Shown here: piece after piece, positions 45,610 through 54,108 of the stretch
How positions within the stretch are numbered: the stretch's first letter is position 1
Layout of the letters: every line of letters starts with the position of its first letter
Assembly: GCF_018374135.1 (NCBI RefSeq)
Contig: NZ_JAHAFS010000002.1
Coordinates: forward strand, 1-64,000
Direction: 5' to 3'
Source of the DNA: Campylobacter gracilis
GTDB lineage: Bacteria > Campylobacterota > Campylobacteria > Campylobacterales > Campylobacteraceae
Length of the DNA stretch: 64,000 nucleotides
Position numbers and translations under genes: made by a program
The notes under the pieces: generated by a model
What the model was told of the DNA's origin: nothing
Database searches by the model: none
The model's input: only the letters and a program-made list of their open reading frames with translations

Positions 45610-46560
45610 ATGAAATTCTTTATAAAGCTCATCAAAGCGGCGTGCATTTGTATCGAGCTTGCGGCTATCTTTCTTTTGGCCGTGGGCTTTGATCTACACG
45701 AGCGCGTCGGCAACGCGAAAACCGTGCAGATAGGCCAGGGCAGCTCAACGAAGATTTTATCGCAACTCTCAAAGAGCTATCCTAAATTTACGAAATTTGA
45801 CGCGAGACTGCTTTCTTTTTACGGCGGCGCAAAAACCGGCGAGCTGGAGCTTGGCGGCGAAAATTTGCCCAAATATCAATTTTTGTATGAGCTAAGCGTT
45901 GCAAAGCCCGTGATGAACGAGATCAAGCTGATCCCGGGAGAAACTACGATCGTGTTTTTAAAACAGCTTGCGAAAGATCGCGGGCTAAGCTTTAGCGAGC
46001 TTGAGCGTGAATATAACGCTACGGCGCCGTTTTACGAGGGCTTTCTGGTGCCTGAAACCTATAAAATAGGCAAAAACGAAAGCGAAAAAAATATCATCGA
46101 CCACCTCGTTTCAACTGCGCAAAAATTCCACGAAGGATTATCGCGCGAGCTTAGCGGCGACTATAACGCCACGGCGTGGAAGCAGGTGCTGATCAAGGCC
46201 TCCGTAATTCAAAAAGAGGCCGCAAACGCAGATGAGATGCCCCTTGTAGCCTCCGTCATCGACAACCGCTTAGCCAAAAATATGCGCCTTCAGATGGACG
46301 GCACGCTAAATTACGGCGAGTTTTCGCACGTCAAGATCACTCCGCAGCGCATCCGCACCGACACCAGCCACTACAACACCTACCTAAACGACGGACTTCC
46401 CAAAGAGCCCGTGTGCGTGGTCTCTCGCGATGCGATACGCGCCGTTTTCGCGCCCGCAAAGAGCGAATACCTCTATTTTATGCGAAATAAAAAAACGGGG
46501 CTTCACGATTTTGCGCGCACGCAGGCAGAGCACGAGCGTAACGTAAAGGCGCAAAGGTAA
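45610..46560 (+). CDS. mltG: Endolytic murein transglycosylase MltG
   Basis: 316 residues with one N-terminal membrane helix (about 5-27). A LysM-like part with LIPGETTIVFLKQLAKDRG is followed by the YceG domain with GFLVPETYKI, the catalytic glutamate in SVIQKEAANADEM (about residue 203), RLQMDGTLNYG and YNTYLNDGLPKEPVCVVSRDAI. It cuts nascent glycan strands and sets their length. GAAAGGA precedes the ATG. Confidence 0.92.
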   Translation: MKFFIKLIKAACICIELAAIFLLAVGFDLHERVGNAKTVQIGQGSSTKILSQLSKSYPKFTKFDARLLSFYGGAKTGELELGGENLPKYQFLYELSVAKPVMNEIKLIPGETTIVFLKQLAKDRGLSFSELEREYNATAPFYEGFLVPETYKIGKNESEKNIIDHLVSTAQKFHEGLSRELSGDYNATAWKQVLIKASVIQKEAANADEMPLVASVIDNRLAKNMRLQMDGTLNYGEFSHVKITPQRIRTDTSHYNTYLNDGLPKEPVCVVSRDAIRAVFAPAKSEYLYFMRNKKTGLHDFARTQAEHERNVKAQR

Positions 46561-46626
46561 AATTTAAGGTCGCTTCGGCATTAAATTTTAAATGAGGTTT
46601 CGTCTTTAAATTTTAAAATTTAAACT

Positions 46627-46648
46627 CCCGCAGTTATAAAAATGCGGG
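46627..46648 (+). terminator. Short hairpin upstream of mdh
   Basis: CCCGCA (46627-46632) and TGCGGG (46643-46648) are perfect 6-bp arms, preceded by AAATTTTAAAATTTAAA and located 20 bases before the mdh ATG. It may end the mltG message or shape the mdh leader. Confidence 0.4.
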
Positions 46649-46668
46649 CTGATATTTAGGAGATAACA

Positions 46669-47550
46669 ATGAAAATAGCGATATTTGGCGCGGGAAACAT
46701 CGGCGCAGCGGTAGCAAACGATCTTATCGTAAGCGATTCTTTAAGCCAAAAGTTAGATAACATCGCGCTTGTGGATGCGGTAGAGAGGATCGCGAGCGGC
46801 AAGGCACTCGATCTTGCCCATACAGCGGCGGTTTACGAGCGAGACCTGCGCATAAGCGGCAGCACGGAGCCCGGCGACATAGCGGACGCAGGCATCGTCG
46901 TGATCACGGCGGGGCGCGCAAGAAAGGCGGGGCAGAGCAGGGAGGAGCTGTTTGGCAACAACGCCGCCATCATCGCGCAATGCGCGCGAGATGCCGCGAA
47001 ATACGCGCCTAACTCTATCATCGTCGTCGTTACCAATCCGCTTGATATGATGGTTTATGCGGCGCTGCAGGCTAGCGGGTTTGCAAAAGAGCGCGTCATC
47101 GGCATGGCGGGTGAGCTAGACGGCGCGCGGCTTAAATTTGAACTCGCGCGAGCGAGCGGCAAGGAAATTTCATCGATGAGAAGCGCCATCGTGGGTCCGC
47201 ATAGCGAAGAGATGATCGCGCTTAAAAACGAGCTGGGATTTGAAATTTCGGATGAAATTTTTGATCGTGCGGTACAAAATACCAAATGCGCTGGCGCGCA
47301 GATCGGCGAGCTGCTGGGCACGTCGGCGTATTTGGCGCCCGCTGCTGGGATCGTAAAGATCATAAAATACATTCTTCTTGACACCTGCGGCACGCTCGCC
47401 TGCTGCGTCGCGGATAGATCGGGAGTGCCTTTGGGACGCTTCGCAAGCGTCGGCAAAATGGGCGCGATAGAGAGAAATTTTGCCTACTCGGGCGAGTTTT
47501 ATGAGCAGCTTGAGCGGATGCGTGAGCGGATAGCGGAGCTGAAGTTTTAG
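46669..47550 (+). CDS. mdh: Malate dehydrogenase
   Basis: 293 residues. NAD-binding motif FGAGNIGAAVANDL at the N-terminus, VVTNPLDMMVY in the middle, GELDGARLKFELARAS and the catalytic histidine in VGPHSEEMIAL (about residue 173). It oxidises malate to oxaloacetate with NAD in the citric acid cycle; lactate dehydrogenase is the sister family, but context favours Mdh. TTTAGGAGATAAC gives a strong ribosome site. In C. jejuni, mdh is followed by sucCD and then oorDABC; here the oor genes come next. Confidence 0.87.
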   Translation: MKIAIFGAGNIGAAVANDLIVSDSLSQKLDNIALVDAVERIASGKALDLAHTAAVYERDLRISGSTEPGDIADAGIVVITAGRARKAGQSREELFGNNAAIIAQCARDAAKYAPNSIIVVVTNPLDMMVYAALQASGFAKERVIGMAGELDGARLKFELARASGKEISSMRSAIVGPHSEEMIALKNELGFEISDEIFDRAVQNTKCAGAQIGELLGTSAYLAPAAGIVKIIKYILLDTCGTLACCVADRSGVPLGRFASVGKMGAIERNFAYSGEFYEQLERMRERIAELKF

Positions 47551-47950
47551 TGGATATAGAGCGAATTGGGCGCGACGCGGAAGCGGGATTCGTAGATTTA
47601 AAATTTCAAAGCGCAGGATTCTTGTGATAGAATTTTCTGGCGTGAAATTTCACTTTGGCAAGAAATTTAAGCTCGTGGAATTTTGCAGCGTAAAATTTCA
47701 TTCACCGTGGAATTTTAAAATTTGCGCAATTTTGCCCGTCGTAAAATTTCATAGATTAAAATTTTACTTTGGCGCAGAATTTTGCGTGACGTAAAATTTT
47801 TAAACGCCACAAAATTTTAAAATTTAAACTCTGTAAAATTTAAAAACGAGAGGACTTTAATGCGATCAAAGCAGGCTTGCGCCGCAAAATTTCAAATTTT
47901 AAATCGCGAGGCGAGATTTAGTGCGGATTTTGATAAATTAAGGAGAAAAT
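47551..47950 (+). repeat. Repeat-filled spacer where sucCD would be expected
   Basis: 400 bases between mdh and oorD without a gene. The spacer is almost entirely AAATTT-type words (GTAAAATTTCA, GGAATTTTAAAATTTGCG and so on) about every 20-25 bases (47600-47900), the densest array in the window. C. jejuni carries sucC and sucD at this place. Confidence 0.65.
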
Positions 47951-48262
47951 ATGAGCGAAAATGAGAGCCAGCGCGCCGTCTGGACGGATGAGAGCCGTTG
48001 TAAGGCGTGCAACATCTGCGTAAGCGTCTGTCCTAGCGGCGCGATCGCGATGAGACAGGACGAGGGCGCCGTGCAAGGCATGATGATCGACGTGGTGGAT
48101 GAGGGCGCCTGTATCGGCTGTAGGGAGTGCGAGTTGCACTGCCCTGATTTTGCGATTTTCGTTGCGCCCAAAGGCTTTAAATTCGCTCGTCTAAGCTCGC
48201 AGGCTAGAGAGATGGCTGAAAAAATCAAAAACAATAATTTTATGAAACCCAAGGACGCATAA
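47951..48262 (+). CDS. oorD: 2-oxoglutarate:acceptor oxidoreductase, delta (ferredoxin) subunit
   Basis: 103 residues with two 4Fe-4S motifs, CKACNICVSVCP and CIGCRECELHCP. It passes electrons out of the OorDABC complex. AAGGAGAAAAT precedes the ATG, and the last base of its stop is the first of the oorA start (TAATG). Confidence 0.9.
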   Translation: MSENESQRAVWTDESRCKACNICVSVCPSGAIAMRQDEGAVQGMMIDVVDEGACIGCRECELHCPDFAIFVAPKGFKFARLSSQAREMAEKIKNNNFMKPKDA

Positions 48263-49383
48263 TGAGAGAGGTAATTTCCACAGGCAACGCCTTAATTGCG
48301 CGTGCGGCGATTGATTGCGGCTGTAATTTTTTCGGCGGCTATCCGATCACGCCGAGCAGCGAGATCGCGCACGAGATGAGTCGCTTGCTACCTAAGGTCG
48401 GAGGCAAATTTATCCAGATGGAGGATGAAATTTCGGGCATTTCTGTAGCTTTAGGCGCGTCGATGAGCGGTGCAAAGGCGATGACGGCAAGCTCCGGTCC
48501 TGGAATTTCGCTAAAATCAGAGCAGATTGGACTTGGCTTCATCGCTGAAATTCCGCTTTTAATCGTAAATGTTATGCGCGGAGGTCCTAGCACCGGGCTT
48601 CCTACGCGAGTGGCGCAGGGTGATATTTTGCAAGCTCACAACCCCACTCACGGCGATTTTCAAAGCATCGCGCTGTGTCCGGGCTCGCTAAAGGAGGCTT
48701 ACACGCAGACTGTGCGCGCCTTCAATCTAGCCGAGCGGTTCATGACGCCGGTATTTTTGCTGCTTGATGAGACGCTTGGGCATATGCAGGCTAAGGCAGT
48801 GCTGCCTGAAATTTCGGATCTAAAAATCGAGCGCAGGGCGGAATTTAAAGGTAGTCCGAAAGATTATGAGCCCTACGATACTGCGCCCGATAAGCCTGCG
48901 GTGCTAAATCCTTTTTTTAGGGGATACCACTATCACATAACGGGGCTTCATCACGGCGCGAAGGGCTTTCCGACCGAAAATGAGCAGATCGTAGATCGCT
49001 CTATAAAAAGGCTTTTTAATAAAATTTCGGCACATGAAGATGAGATCGTGCAATATGAGGAATTTATGCTAGATGACGCCAAAATCTGCATCATCGCCTA
49101 CGGCAGCGTTAGCTTAGCAGCAAAAGACGCGATTTTAAAGCTACGGGGGCAAGGCGTGCGTGTGGGACTTTTTCGCCCGATTACGCTATGGCCAAGCCCA
49201 GCGCGCAAGCTAAGGGAGCTAGGGGAGAGATTTAATAAAATTTTGATCGCCGAGCTAAATTTAGGGCAGTATCTGCTAGAGGTGCAGCGCGCTTGTTTGA
49301 GGGATGATTTTAAGACGCTTCTTAAGGCAAACGGCAGACCGATCAGCCCTAGCGAGATTATCGAGAAAGTAAAGGAGCTTTAA
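48262..49383 (+). CDS. oorA: 2-oxoglutarate:acceptor oxidoreductase, alpha subunit
   Basis: 373 residues. The start region (DCGCNFFGGYPITPSSEIAHEMS), the GASMSGAKAMTASSGPGISLKSEQIG segment and the NVMRGGPSTGLPTRVAQGD motif are typical of the pyrimidine-binding/core alpha subunit. Together with OorB, OorC and OorD it oxidatively decarboxylates 2-oxoglutarate to succinyl-CoA, passing electrons to a low-potential carrier such as flavodoxin. Confidence 0.92.
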   Translation: MREVISTGNALIARAAIDCGCNFFGGYPITPSSEIAHEMSRLLPKVGGKFIQMEDEISGISVALGASMSGAKAMTASSGPGISLKSEQIGLGFIAEIPLLIVNVMRGGPSTGLPTRVAQGDILQAHNPTHGDFQSIALCPGSLKEAYTQTVRAFNLAERFMTPVFLLLDETLGHMQAKAVLPEISDLKIERRAEFKGSPKDYEPYDTAPDKPAVLNPFFRGYHYHITGLHHGAKGFPTENEQIVDRSIKRLFNKISAHEDEIVQYEEFMLDDAKICIIAYGSVSLAAKDAILKLRGQGVRVGLFRPITLWPSPARKLRELGERFNKILIAELNLGQYLLEVQRACLRDDFKTLLKANGRPISPSEIIEKVKEL

Positions 49384-50229
49384 ATGGCGTTTGATTACGA
49401 TAAATATCTAAGGACGGACAAGATGCCTACACTTTGGTGCTGGGGCTGCGGCGACGGAGTGATCTTAAAAGCGATTATCCGCGCAATTGACCGCGTAGGC
49501 TGGAGTATGGACGATGTATGCGTGGTAAGCGGTATCGGCTGTAGCGGCAGGATGTCGAGTTACATAGACTGCAATACCGTCCATACGACGCACGGGCGTG
49601 CGATAGCTTATGCTACGGGTATCAAGCTCGCAAATCCGGGTAAGCACGTCATAGTAGTCACTGGCGATGGCGATGGGCTTGCGATAGGGGGCAATCACAC
49701 GATCCATGGATGCCGCCGCAATATCGATCTAAATCATATCTTAGTAAATAATTTCATCTACGGGCTTACAAACTCGCAGACGAGTCCTACGACGCCGCGT
49801 GGGTTTTGGACGGTTACGGCGCAATACGGCAATGTCGATCCCGGCTTTGATGCGGCGAAACTTGCAATCGCTGCCGGAGCAACTTTTGTCGGACGCGAAA
49901 GCGTGACAAATCCTGAAAAAATCGAGCGACTTTTGGCTAAGGGCTTTGAGCACGATGGTTATAGTTTTTTTGATATTTTTAGCAACTGCCACGTAAATTT
50001 GGGTCGTAAAAATAAAATGAGCGAGGCAGTGCAAATGCTAAAGTGGCTTGATTCGCGCACGATTTCCAAGGCTAAATTTGACGCTCTTAGCAAGGATGAG
50101 CGAGCGGGGCTATTTCCGATTGGAGTTTTACATGAAGATAATGAGCACACCGAATACACAAAGGCGTATCAAAAGGTGATAGACGCGGCACAAAGCGGCG
50201 AAGCAATAAATTTTGAAGGACTAAGATGA
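49384..50229 (+). CDS. oorB: 2-oxoglutarate:acceptor oxidoreductase, beta (TPP) subunit
   Basis: 281 residues. It binds thiamine pyrophosphate through GDGDGLAIGGNHTIHGCRRN and NNFIYGLTNSQTSPTTPRG. Conserved cysteines occur in WCWGCGDG and GIGCSGR, probably for the proximal cluster. It starts directly after the oorA stop and overlaps oorC by ATGA. Confidence 0.92.
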   Translation: MAFDYDKYLRTDKMPTLWCWGCGDGVILKAIIRAIDRVGWSMDDVCVVSGIGCSGRMSSYIDCNTVHTTHGRAIAYATGIKLANPGKHVIVVTGDGDGLAIGGNHTIHGCRRNIDLNHILVNNFIYGLTNSQTSPTTPRGFWTVTAQYGNVDPGFDAAKLAIAAGATFVGRESVTNPEKIERLLAKGFEHDGYSFFDIFSNCHVNLGRKNKMSEAVQMLKWLDSRTISKAKFDALSKDERAGLFPIGVLHEDNEHTEYTKAYQKVIDAAQSGEAINFEGLR

Positions 50230-50780
50230 ATCAATTAAGATTTGTGGGAGTGGGCGGTCAAGGCGTAATCTTGGCAGGTGAAATTCTAGCTGCGGCAAAG
50301 ATCGCGCACGGCGGCTATGGAATCAAGGCATCTACGTATACCTCTCAGGTACGTGGCGGACCTACAAAAGTGGATATTATCTTAAGCGATGAAGAAATTC
50401 TATATCCTTACGCAAGTGATGGCGAGATCGATTTCATGCTTGCAACAGCGCAGAGTAGCTATGATGCTTTCAAAAACGGCGTGAAAAAAGGCGGCGTGAT
50501 CGTAATCGAGCCGAATTTAGTAGCGCCGAGCGATGAGGATAGGGCAAGCTTTAAAATTTATGAAATTCCAATCATCACCATCGCAAAATACGAAGTCGGA
50601 AATGTCATCACTCAAAGTGTCGTGGCTCTAGCGATCGCAGTAGAGCTTAGCCGCTGCATGGACGCAGGGCTCGTAAAAGAGCAAATGCTCCGCTCTGTGC
50701 CCGAAAAGACCCGCACGCTAAATGAAAAGGCGTATGATTTGGGGATGAAATACGCAAGAGAGGTTTTTGAGACGGAGTAA
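50226..50780 (+). CDS. oorC: 2-oxoglutarate:acceptor oxidoreductase, gamma subunit
   Basis: 184 residues of the POR/KOR gamma family. GVGGQGVILAGEILAAAK at the N-terminus, TYTSQVRGGPTKVDIILSDEEI in the middle and NVITQSVVALAIAVEL later are characteristic. It is the last gene of oorDABC, overlapping oorB by 4 bases. Confidence 0.9.
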   Translation: MNQLRFVGVGGQGVILAGEILAAAKIAHGGYGIKASTYTSQVRGGPTKVDIILSDEEILYPYASDGEIDFMLATAQSSYDAFKNGVKKGGVIVIEPNLVAPSDEDRASFKIYEIPIITIAKYEVGNVITQSVVALAIAVELSRCMDAGLVKEQMLRSVPEKTRTLNEKAYDLGMKYAREVFETE

Positions 50781-50895
50781 AATTTTATGGTGGCGAAACG
50801 ATAGAAGTGGGCGGTACATTCTTAGCGGCTTTATTCTTGCTTTTTTGCGAAGTGCATCGGCCATAGGATGAAATTTTATCGCGTTGTTAAAATTT

Positions 50896-51399
50896 TTATT
50901 TTGGTACAAGTATACTTGCCGCTTTTCTTAAAGGATTGCACTCGCTATCGCTTAAGCAAATTTCTAATTGTTCCTTTATCTTGCAAGAAAAATCCTTCTT
51001 GCCGCTGTTTTTTCCATAACAGACCTTATCAAAGTATCCGATAGCTCTATGTATATTTCCGCCGTAAAATATTTCATTCCCTGCTAGCAAAAAGCAATAA
51101 TACATCATATCCGCCTCGCAAGCTTTCTTTAATGCTGAAACGGAATCTTTATATCTACCCATTGTAACCAAAAGCACCGCGCCGAGCGATCCGCAGCTTT
51201 CGTAATCTCCGCTATCGCACTTCTTGGATAAAATTTCGACTAGCTTTGTGCATGCGCTATATTTTCCATCGCCGTTATCGCACTCTAAATTTAGCTCTTT
51301 TTCCTCCCAAGTTTTGAAAAGGCTCGAATCCATGGGTCTTGCCATACTAGAGCATATTGAAAATATTAAAGCTAGAATTATAAATTTAATTTTCTGCAT
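50896..51399 (-). CDS. Secreted cysteine-rich Sel1/Hcp-like protein (copy 1)
   Basis: 167 residues. A signal peptide (FIILALIFSICSSMA) is followed by cysteine-bearing 30-40 residue repeats: LECDNGDGKYSACTKLVEIL, KKCDSGDYESCGSLGAVLL, KKACEADMMYYCFLLAG, the paired-cysteine helix-turn-helix pattern of Helicobacter cysteine-rich proteins. It is a tandem duplicate of the next gene, nearly identical over the first two repeats. Role unknown; such proteins are exported and disulfide-bonded. Confidence 0.7.
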   Translation of the reverse strand: MQKIKFIILALIFSICSSMARPMDSSLFKTWEEKELNLECDNGDGKYSACTKLVEILSKKCDSGDYESCGSLGAVLLVTMGRYKDSVSALKKACEADMMYYCFLLAGNEIFYGGNIHRAIGYFDKVCYGKNSGKKDFSCKIKEQLEICLSDSECNPLRKAASILVPK

Positions 51400-51449
51400 T
51401 TTCTCTCCTATTTAAAATTTTGATATATAAAGCGGCTTTTTAAACAACA

Positions 51450-51965
51450 TCATCTTACGCTTTTTAACAAAATTCTTGCTTTTTTTATAGGATTGCACTC
51501 GCTGTCATTTAGGCACTTTTCCAATTCCTCTTTTATCTTGCACGCTTCGTTTTTAAACAGGCTATTTGCTGCTTCACATGTCTTACCAAGATATTTAATT
51601 ACCAAATTTACATCTCCGCCATAGTGTATTTCGGTCGCACTTAGCATATAGCAGTAGGTTACTACGCCGGCCTCACAAGCTTTTTTATAAGCGGAGGCGG
51701 AGTCTTCATATCTATTGGAGTCGAAAAGCGCTATGCCGAGCGATCCACAGCTTTCATAATCTCCGCTATCGCACTTATTAGATAAAATTTCGACGAGTTT
51801 CGTGCATGCGCTGTATTTTCCATTGCCGCTATCGCAAGAGATCGCTAAATCTTTTTCCTCTTTGGTTTTTAATAAATAATCCAAGCCTTCCGCTGCCGCA
51901 GCAGGGATCGCTGCAAATGCCGCTATAAACGCGAGTAGCCAAATTTTAAGATAGAATTTTTTCAT
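51450..51965 (-). CDS. Secreted cysteine-rich Sel1/Hcp-like protein (copy 2)
   Basis: 171 residues with a signal peptide ending near AAAAEG. The repeats ISCDSGNGKYSACTKLVEIL, NKCDSGDYESCGSLGIALF, KKACEAGVVTYCYMLSA and the C-terminal CLNDSECNPIKKA match copy 1 closely, so the pair arose by tandem duplication. The 50-base gap and same strand suggest co-transcription, this copy first. A third, decayed relative is at 13858-14493. Confidence 0.7.
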   Translation of the reverse strand: MKKFYLKIWLLAFIAAFAAIPAAAAEGLDYLLKTKEEKDLAISCDSGNGKYSACTKLVEILSNKCDSGDYESCGSLGIALFDSNRYEDSASAYKKACEAGVVTYCYMLSATEIHYGGDVNLVIKYLGKTCEAANSLFKNEACKIKEELEKCLNDSECNPIKKARILLKSVR

Positions 51966-52235
51966 CGCCGCCTTCTATTTTTAAGCGGCGATTATATATT
52001 AAAATATTTTAGCGGGCTCTTAAAATTTTGTAGAGTTAAAATTTCGATCGCTCGCTAAATTTAGCGGTGCTATTTTTGTAAGCCGCGCTGCTTCGGGATT
52101 TAAAACACCGCTTTTAAAATTTTAAACGTCGCGATGAAATTCAAAGCGTCGCTTTAAAATTTAAAACATCGCTCTTAAATTTTAAAATTTCACCGCAAGC
52201 TTTGGGCGGCTTTAAATTTAATATACCGAGTTCTG

Positions 52236-52733
52236 TTAGCATCCCGAGTTCGGCTGCACCCGCGTTTCGCTGCCCGTGTGGATCAGCAGAGCCTTGCCGC
52301 GTCTAAATCTGCATGGCGGATCGGCTTGCACGGATGAGTATTCCTTGCCGTTTAGCTTATAGATGATATTTGAGCCTTGCACCGTCTTTTGGGAGTTTTG
52401 GATCGCATCTCCGGCGACTGCGCCCACTACCGCGCCGCCCACGAGCCCCACCGTCTCAGCTAAGCGCCTGCCGCTGCTATGTTTGCCGAGCTTATGCCCG
52501 ATGACCGCACCCGTAGTTCCACCCGCGACGCCACCTAAAATTTTACCCGTATTGCCCTCGGAGCGCTCTACGTTGATTTTGGCGGGCAGGACATCGACGA
52601 TCTCGATCCGATCGCTTTGCCTCATGTGGTTCGTCTCGCTCGCGTCATAAACATCTCCGCCGTATCGATCCTGCGGGGTCGCGCAGCCACAAAGTGCGAT
52701 AGCTGCGATCAAACATAATGTAAAATTCTTCAT
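52236..52733 (-). CDS. Glycine-zipper lipoprotein (SlyB/Pcp-like)
   Basis: 165 residues from ATG 52733. The lipoprotein signal ends in LCGC (Cys about 17). A glycine-zipper region follows (about 65-115: GKILGGVAGGTTGAVIGHKLGK, VGLVGGAVVGAVAGDAI), as in rickettsial 17-kDa antigens and SlyB/PcP lipoproteins of the outer membrane. It ends in a small strand-rich part with two cysteines (PPCRFRRG and the terminal SGC). Probably a stress-related envelope protein. A frame extension to 52766 lacks a ribosome site. Confidence 0.75.
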   Translation of the reverse strand: MKNFTLCLIAAIALCGCATPQDRYGGDVYDASETNHMRQSDRIEIVDVLPAKINVERSEGNTGKILGGVAGGTTGAVIGHKLGKHSSGRRLAETVGLVGGAVVGAVAGDAIQNSQKTVQGSNIIYKLNGKEYSSVQADPPCRFRRGKALLIHTGSETRVQPNSGC

Positions 52734-52945
52734 GTTTTCTCCTTTGTAATGAGCTACGGGCGGCATTATACTATGGATTTTTATACGAGCGGTTAAGCGG
52801 CGGCGTTAAAATTTACCGGCTCGCTGCCGCTTAAAATTAGCTGGATACAAGGCATTGTGCCGTATCTGGGCGCCTTATAAAATTTTTATTTCACTCAAAA
52901 TTTATCTTATTTTGTTAGAATCATTCTTATTTTAAAGGAGAGAAG

Positions 52946-53428
52946 ATGAAAAAACTATTAGTTTACGCCACCAAAGGCGGCGATACGAAGGTCGTGAGCG
53001 AATACATCGCTTCAAAGCTCGGCTTTGAGATAAAGGAGGCCAAAGAGCTAAATGAGGGGGATTTGGCGGGAGCCGGCGCGTTTATTTTTGCGGCTTCGAC
53101 GCACGGCGACGGACAGATCCAGGCCAAATTTGACGACAAATTGGAGCTTTTAAACAAAACTGATTTTGACGGACGCAAGGTCGCGCTCATAGGCGTTGGC
53201 AACGTCGAGCGCCACGGCAGCGATTTTTGCAGCGGCATGAGCGCGTTTTTACCGGTGCTTAAAAAAGCTGATATCATCGGCGCTTGGGGTGCAGAGGGCT
53301 ATAAATTTAAACATTCGCGCGCCTTTATAAACGGCAAATTCGTGGGTCTTACGATCGATTTTAAGGGTGACGAGCACTGGCAGGCAAGGGCCGATAAGTG
53401 GATCGCCGCGGTTAAAGGCGAGTTTTAA
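52946..53428 (+). CDS. Flavodoxin-like electron carrier
   Basis: 160 residues. Flavodoxin fold with an N-terminal FMN phosphate loop YATKGGDTKVV, FAASTHGDGQIQ around the isoalloxazine, GVGNVERHGSDFCSGM and a C-terminal GDEHWQARADKWI. It could serve the oor complex and similar low-potential enzymes. The loop ATKGGDT departs from the usual T-x-T-G-x-T, so it may be a divergent paralogue and not the main FldA. AAAGGAGAGAAG precedes the ATG. The palindrome AGAATCATTCT stands in the promoter region near 52918. Confidence 0.75.
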   Translation: MKKLLVYATKGGDTKVVSEYIASKLGFEIKEAKELNEGDLAGAGAFIFAASTHGDGQIQAKFDDKLELLNKTDFDGRKVALIGVGNVERHGSDFCSGMSAFLPVLKKADIIGAWGAEGYKFKHSRAFINGKFVGLTIDFKGDEHWQARADKWIAAVKGEF

Positions 53429-53453
53429 ATATTTCAGCTTTTGCGTGACCGAC

Positions 53454-53484
53454 CGAGCTTTGGGCTCATCGAGCCTAAAGCTCG
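53454..53484 (+). terminator. Hairpin after the flavodoxin gene
   Basis: Arms of 13 bases (53454-53466, CGAGCTTTGGGCT; 53472-53484, AGCCTAAAGCTCG) pair with one G-U pair around CATCG, 26 bases after the stop, followed by CTAAATTT. Confidence 0.6.
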
Positions 53485-53508
53485 CTAAATTTCCCCATTA
53501 AATTTCAC

Positions 53509-53860
53509 GCTCCGCTTGAAAGCGGAGCCCTCTTAAATTTTACTCGCCACGCCGTTAGAATTTTCGTCGCATCCAAGCGTCGCCAGCTAATGCTGCGTAA
53601 AATTTTATCGCTAGCGGAGGCTGTAAATTCCAACTCGTCGCGCCGCAGGTAGCTATAGGTGTCGCGATAAAATTTAGTTCGCGGCAACTTGCGTACTATT
53701 CGTGCAATAAACGATGAATTCCGCCCGCAGTGCTAGTGCGGTGCCCGCGCATTAAAATTCCAATCTCATATTAAAATCTTGCTTTCGCGACAAAATTCCG
53801 CCCGCAGTACTAGCGCGGCACCCGCACGTTAAAATTCCACGCTCCGCTTCCGAGCGGAGC
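53509..53860. repeat. Duplicated hairpins and a 46-bp direct repeat in the flavodoxin-hlyD spacer
   Basis: The 680-base spacer has no gene. GCTCCGCT-N4-AGCGGAGC occurs at 53509-53528 and 53841-53860, each preceded by TTCAC or TTCCAC and flanked by AAATT words. A 46-bp unit, starting AATTCCGCCCGCAG and ending TTAAAATTCCA, is at 53717-53762 and again at 53794-53839, with 6 differences, all transitions. Confidence 0.7.
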
Positions 53861-54108
53861 CTCCTTGTTAAAATTTTAAAATTTTAGCTCAGAAAGTCGC
53901 TGTGTTTTACAAGCCGTGCCGCTTAAAATCGCGCGGATAGGCTAAATTTTATCCTCCCAAGCTCAAAATCTAGCCCGCTCGTGACGGTCAATTCATGCGG
54001 CAAATTTAATGCGATCGATTTATAAAATCACCGCCCGAGCCTCAAATATCAGCGCCGCATTAGAAAAGTTATTTTATAATAACCGCATATCAAAATTTAA
54101 GGCGATCT

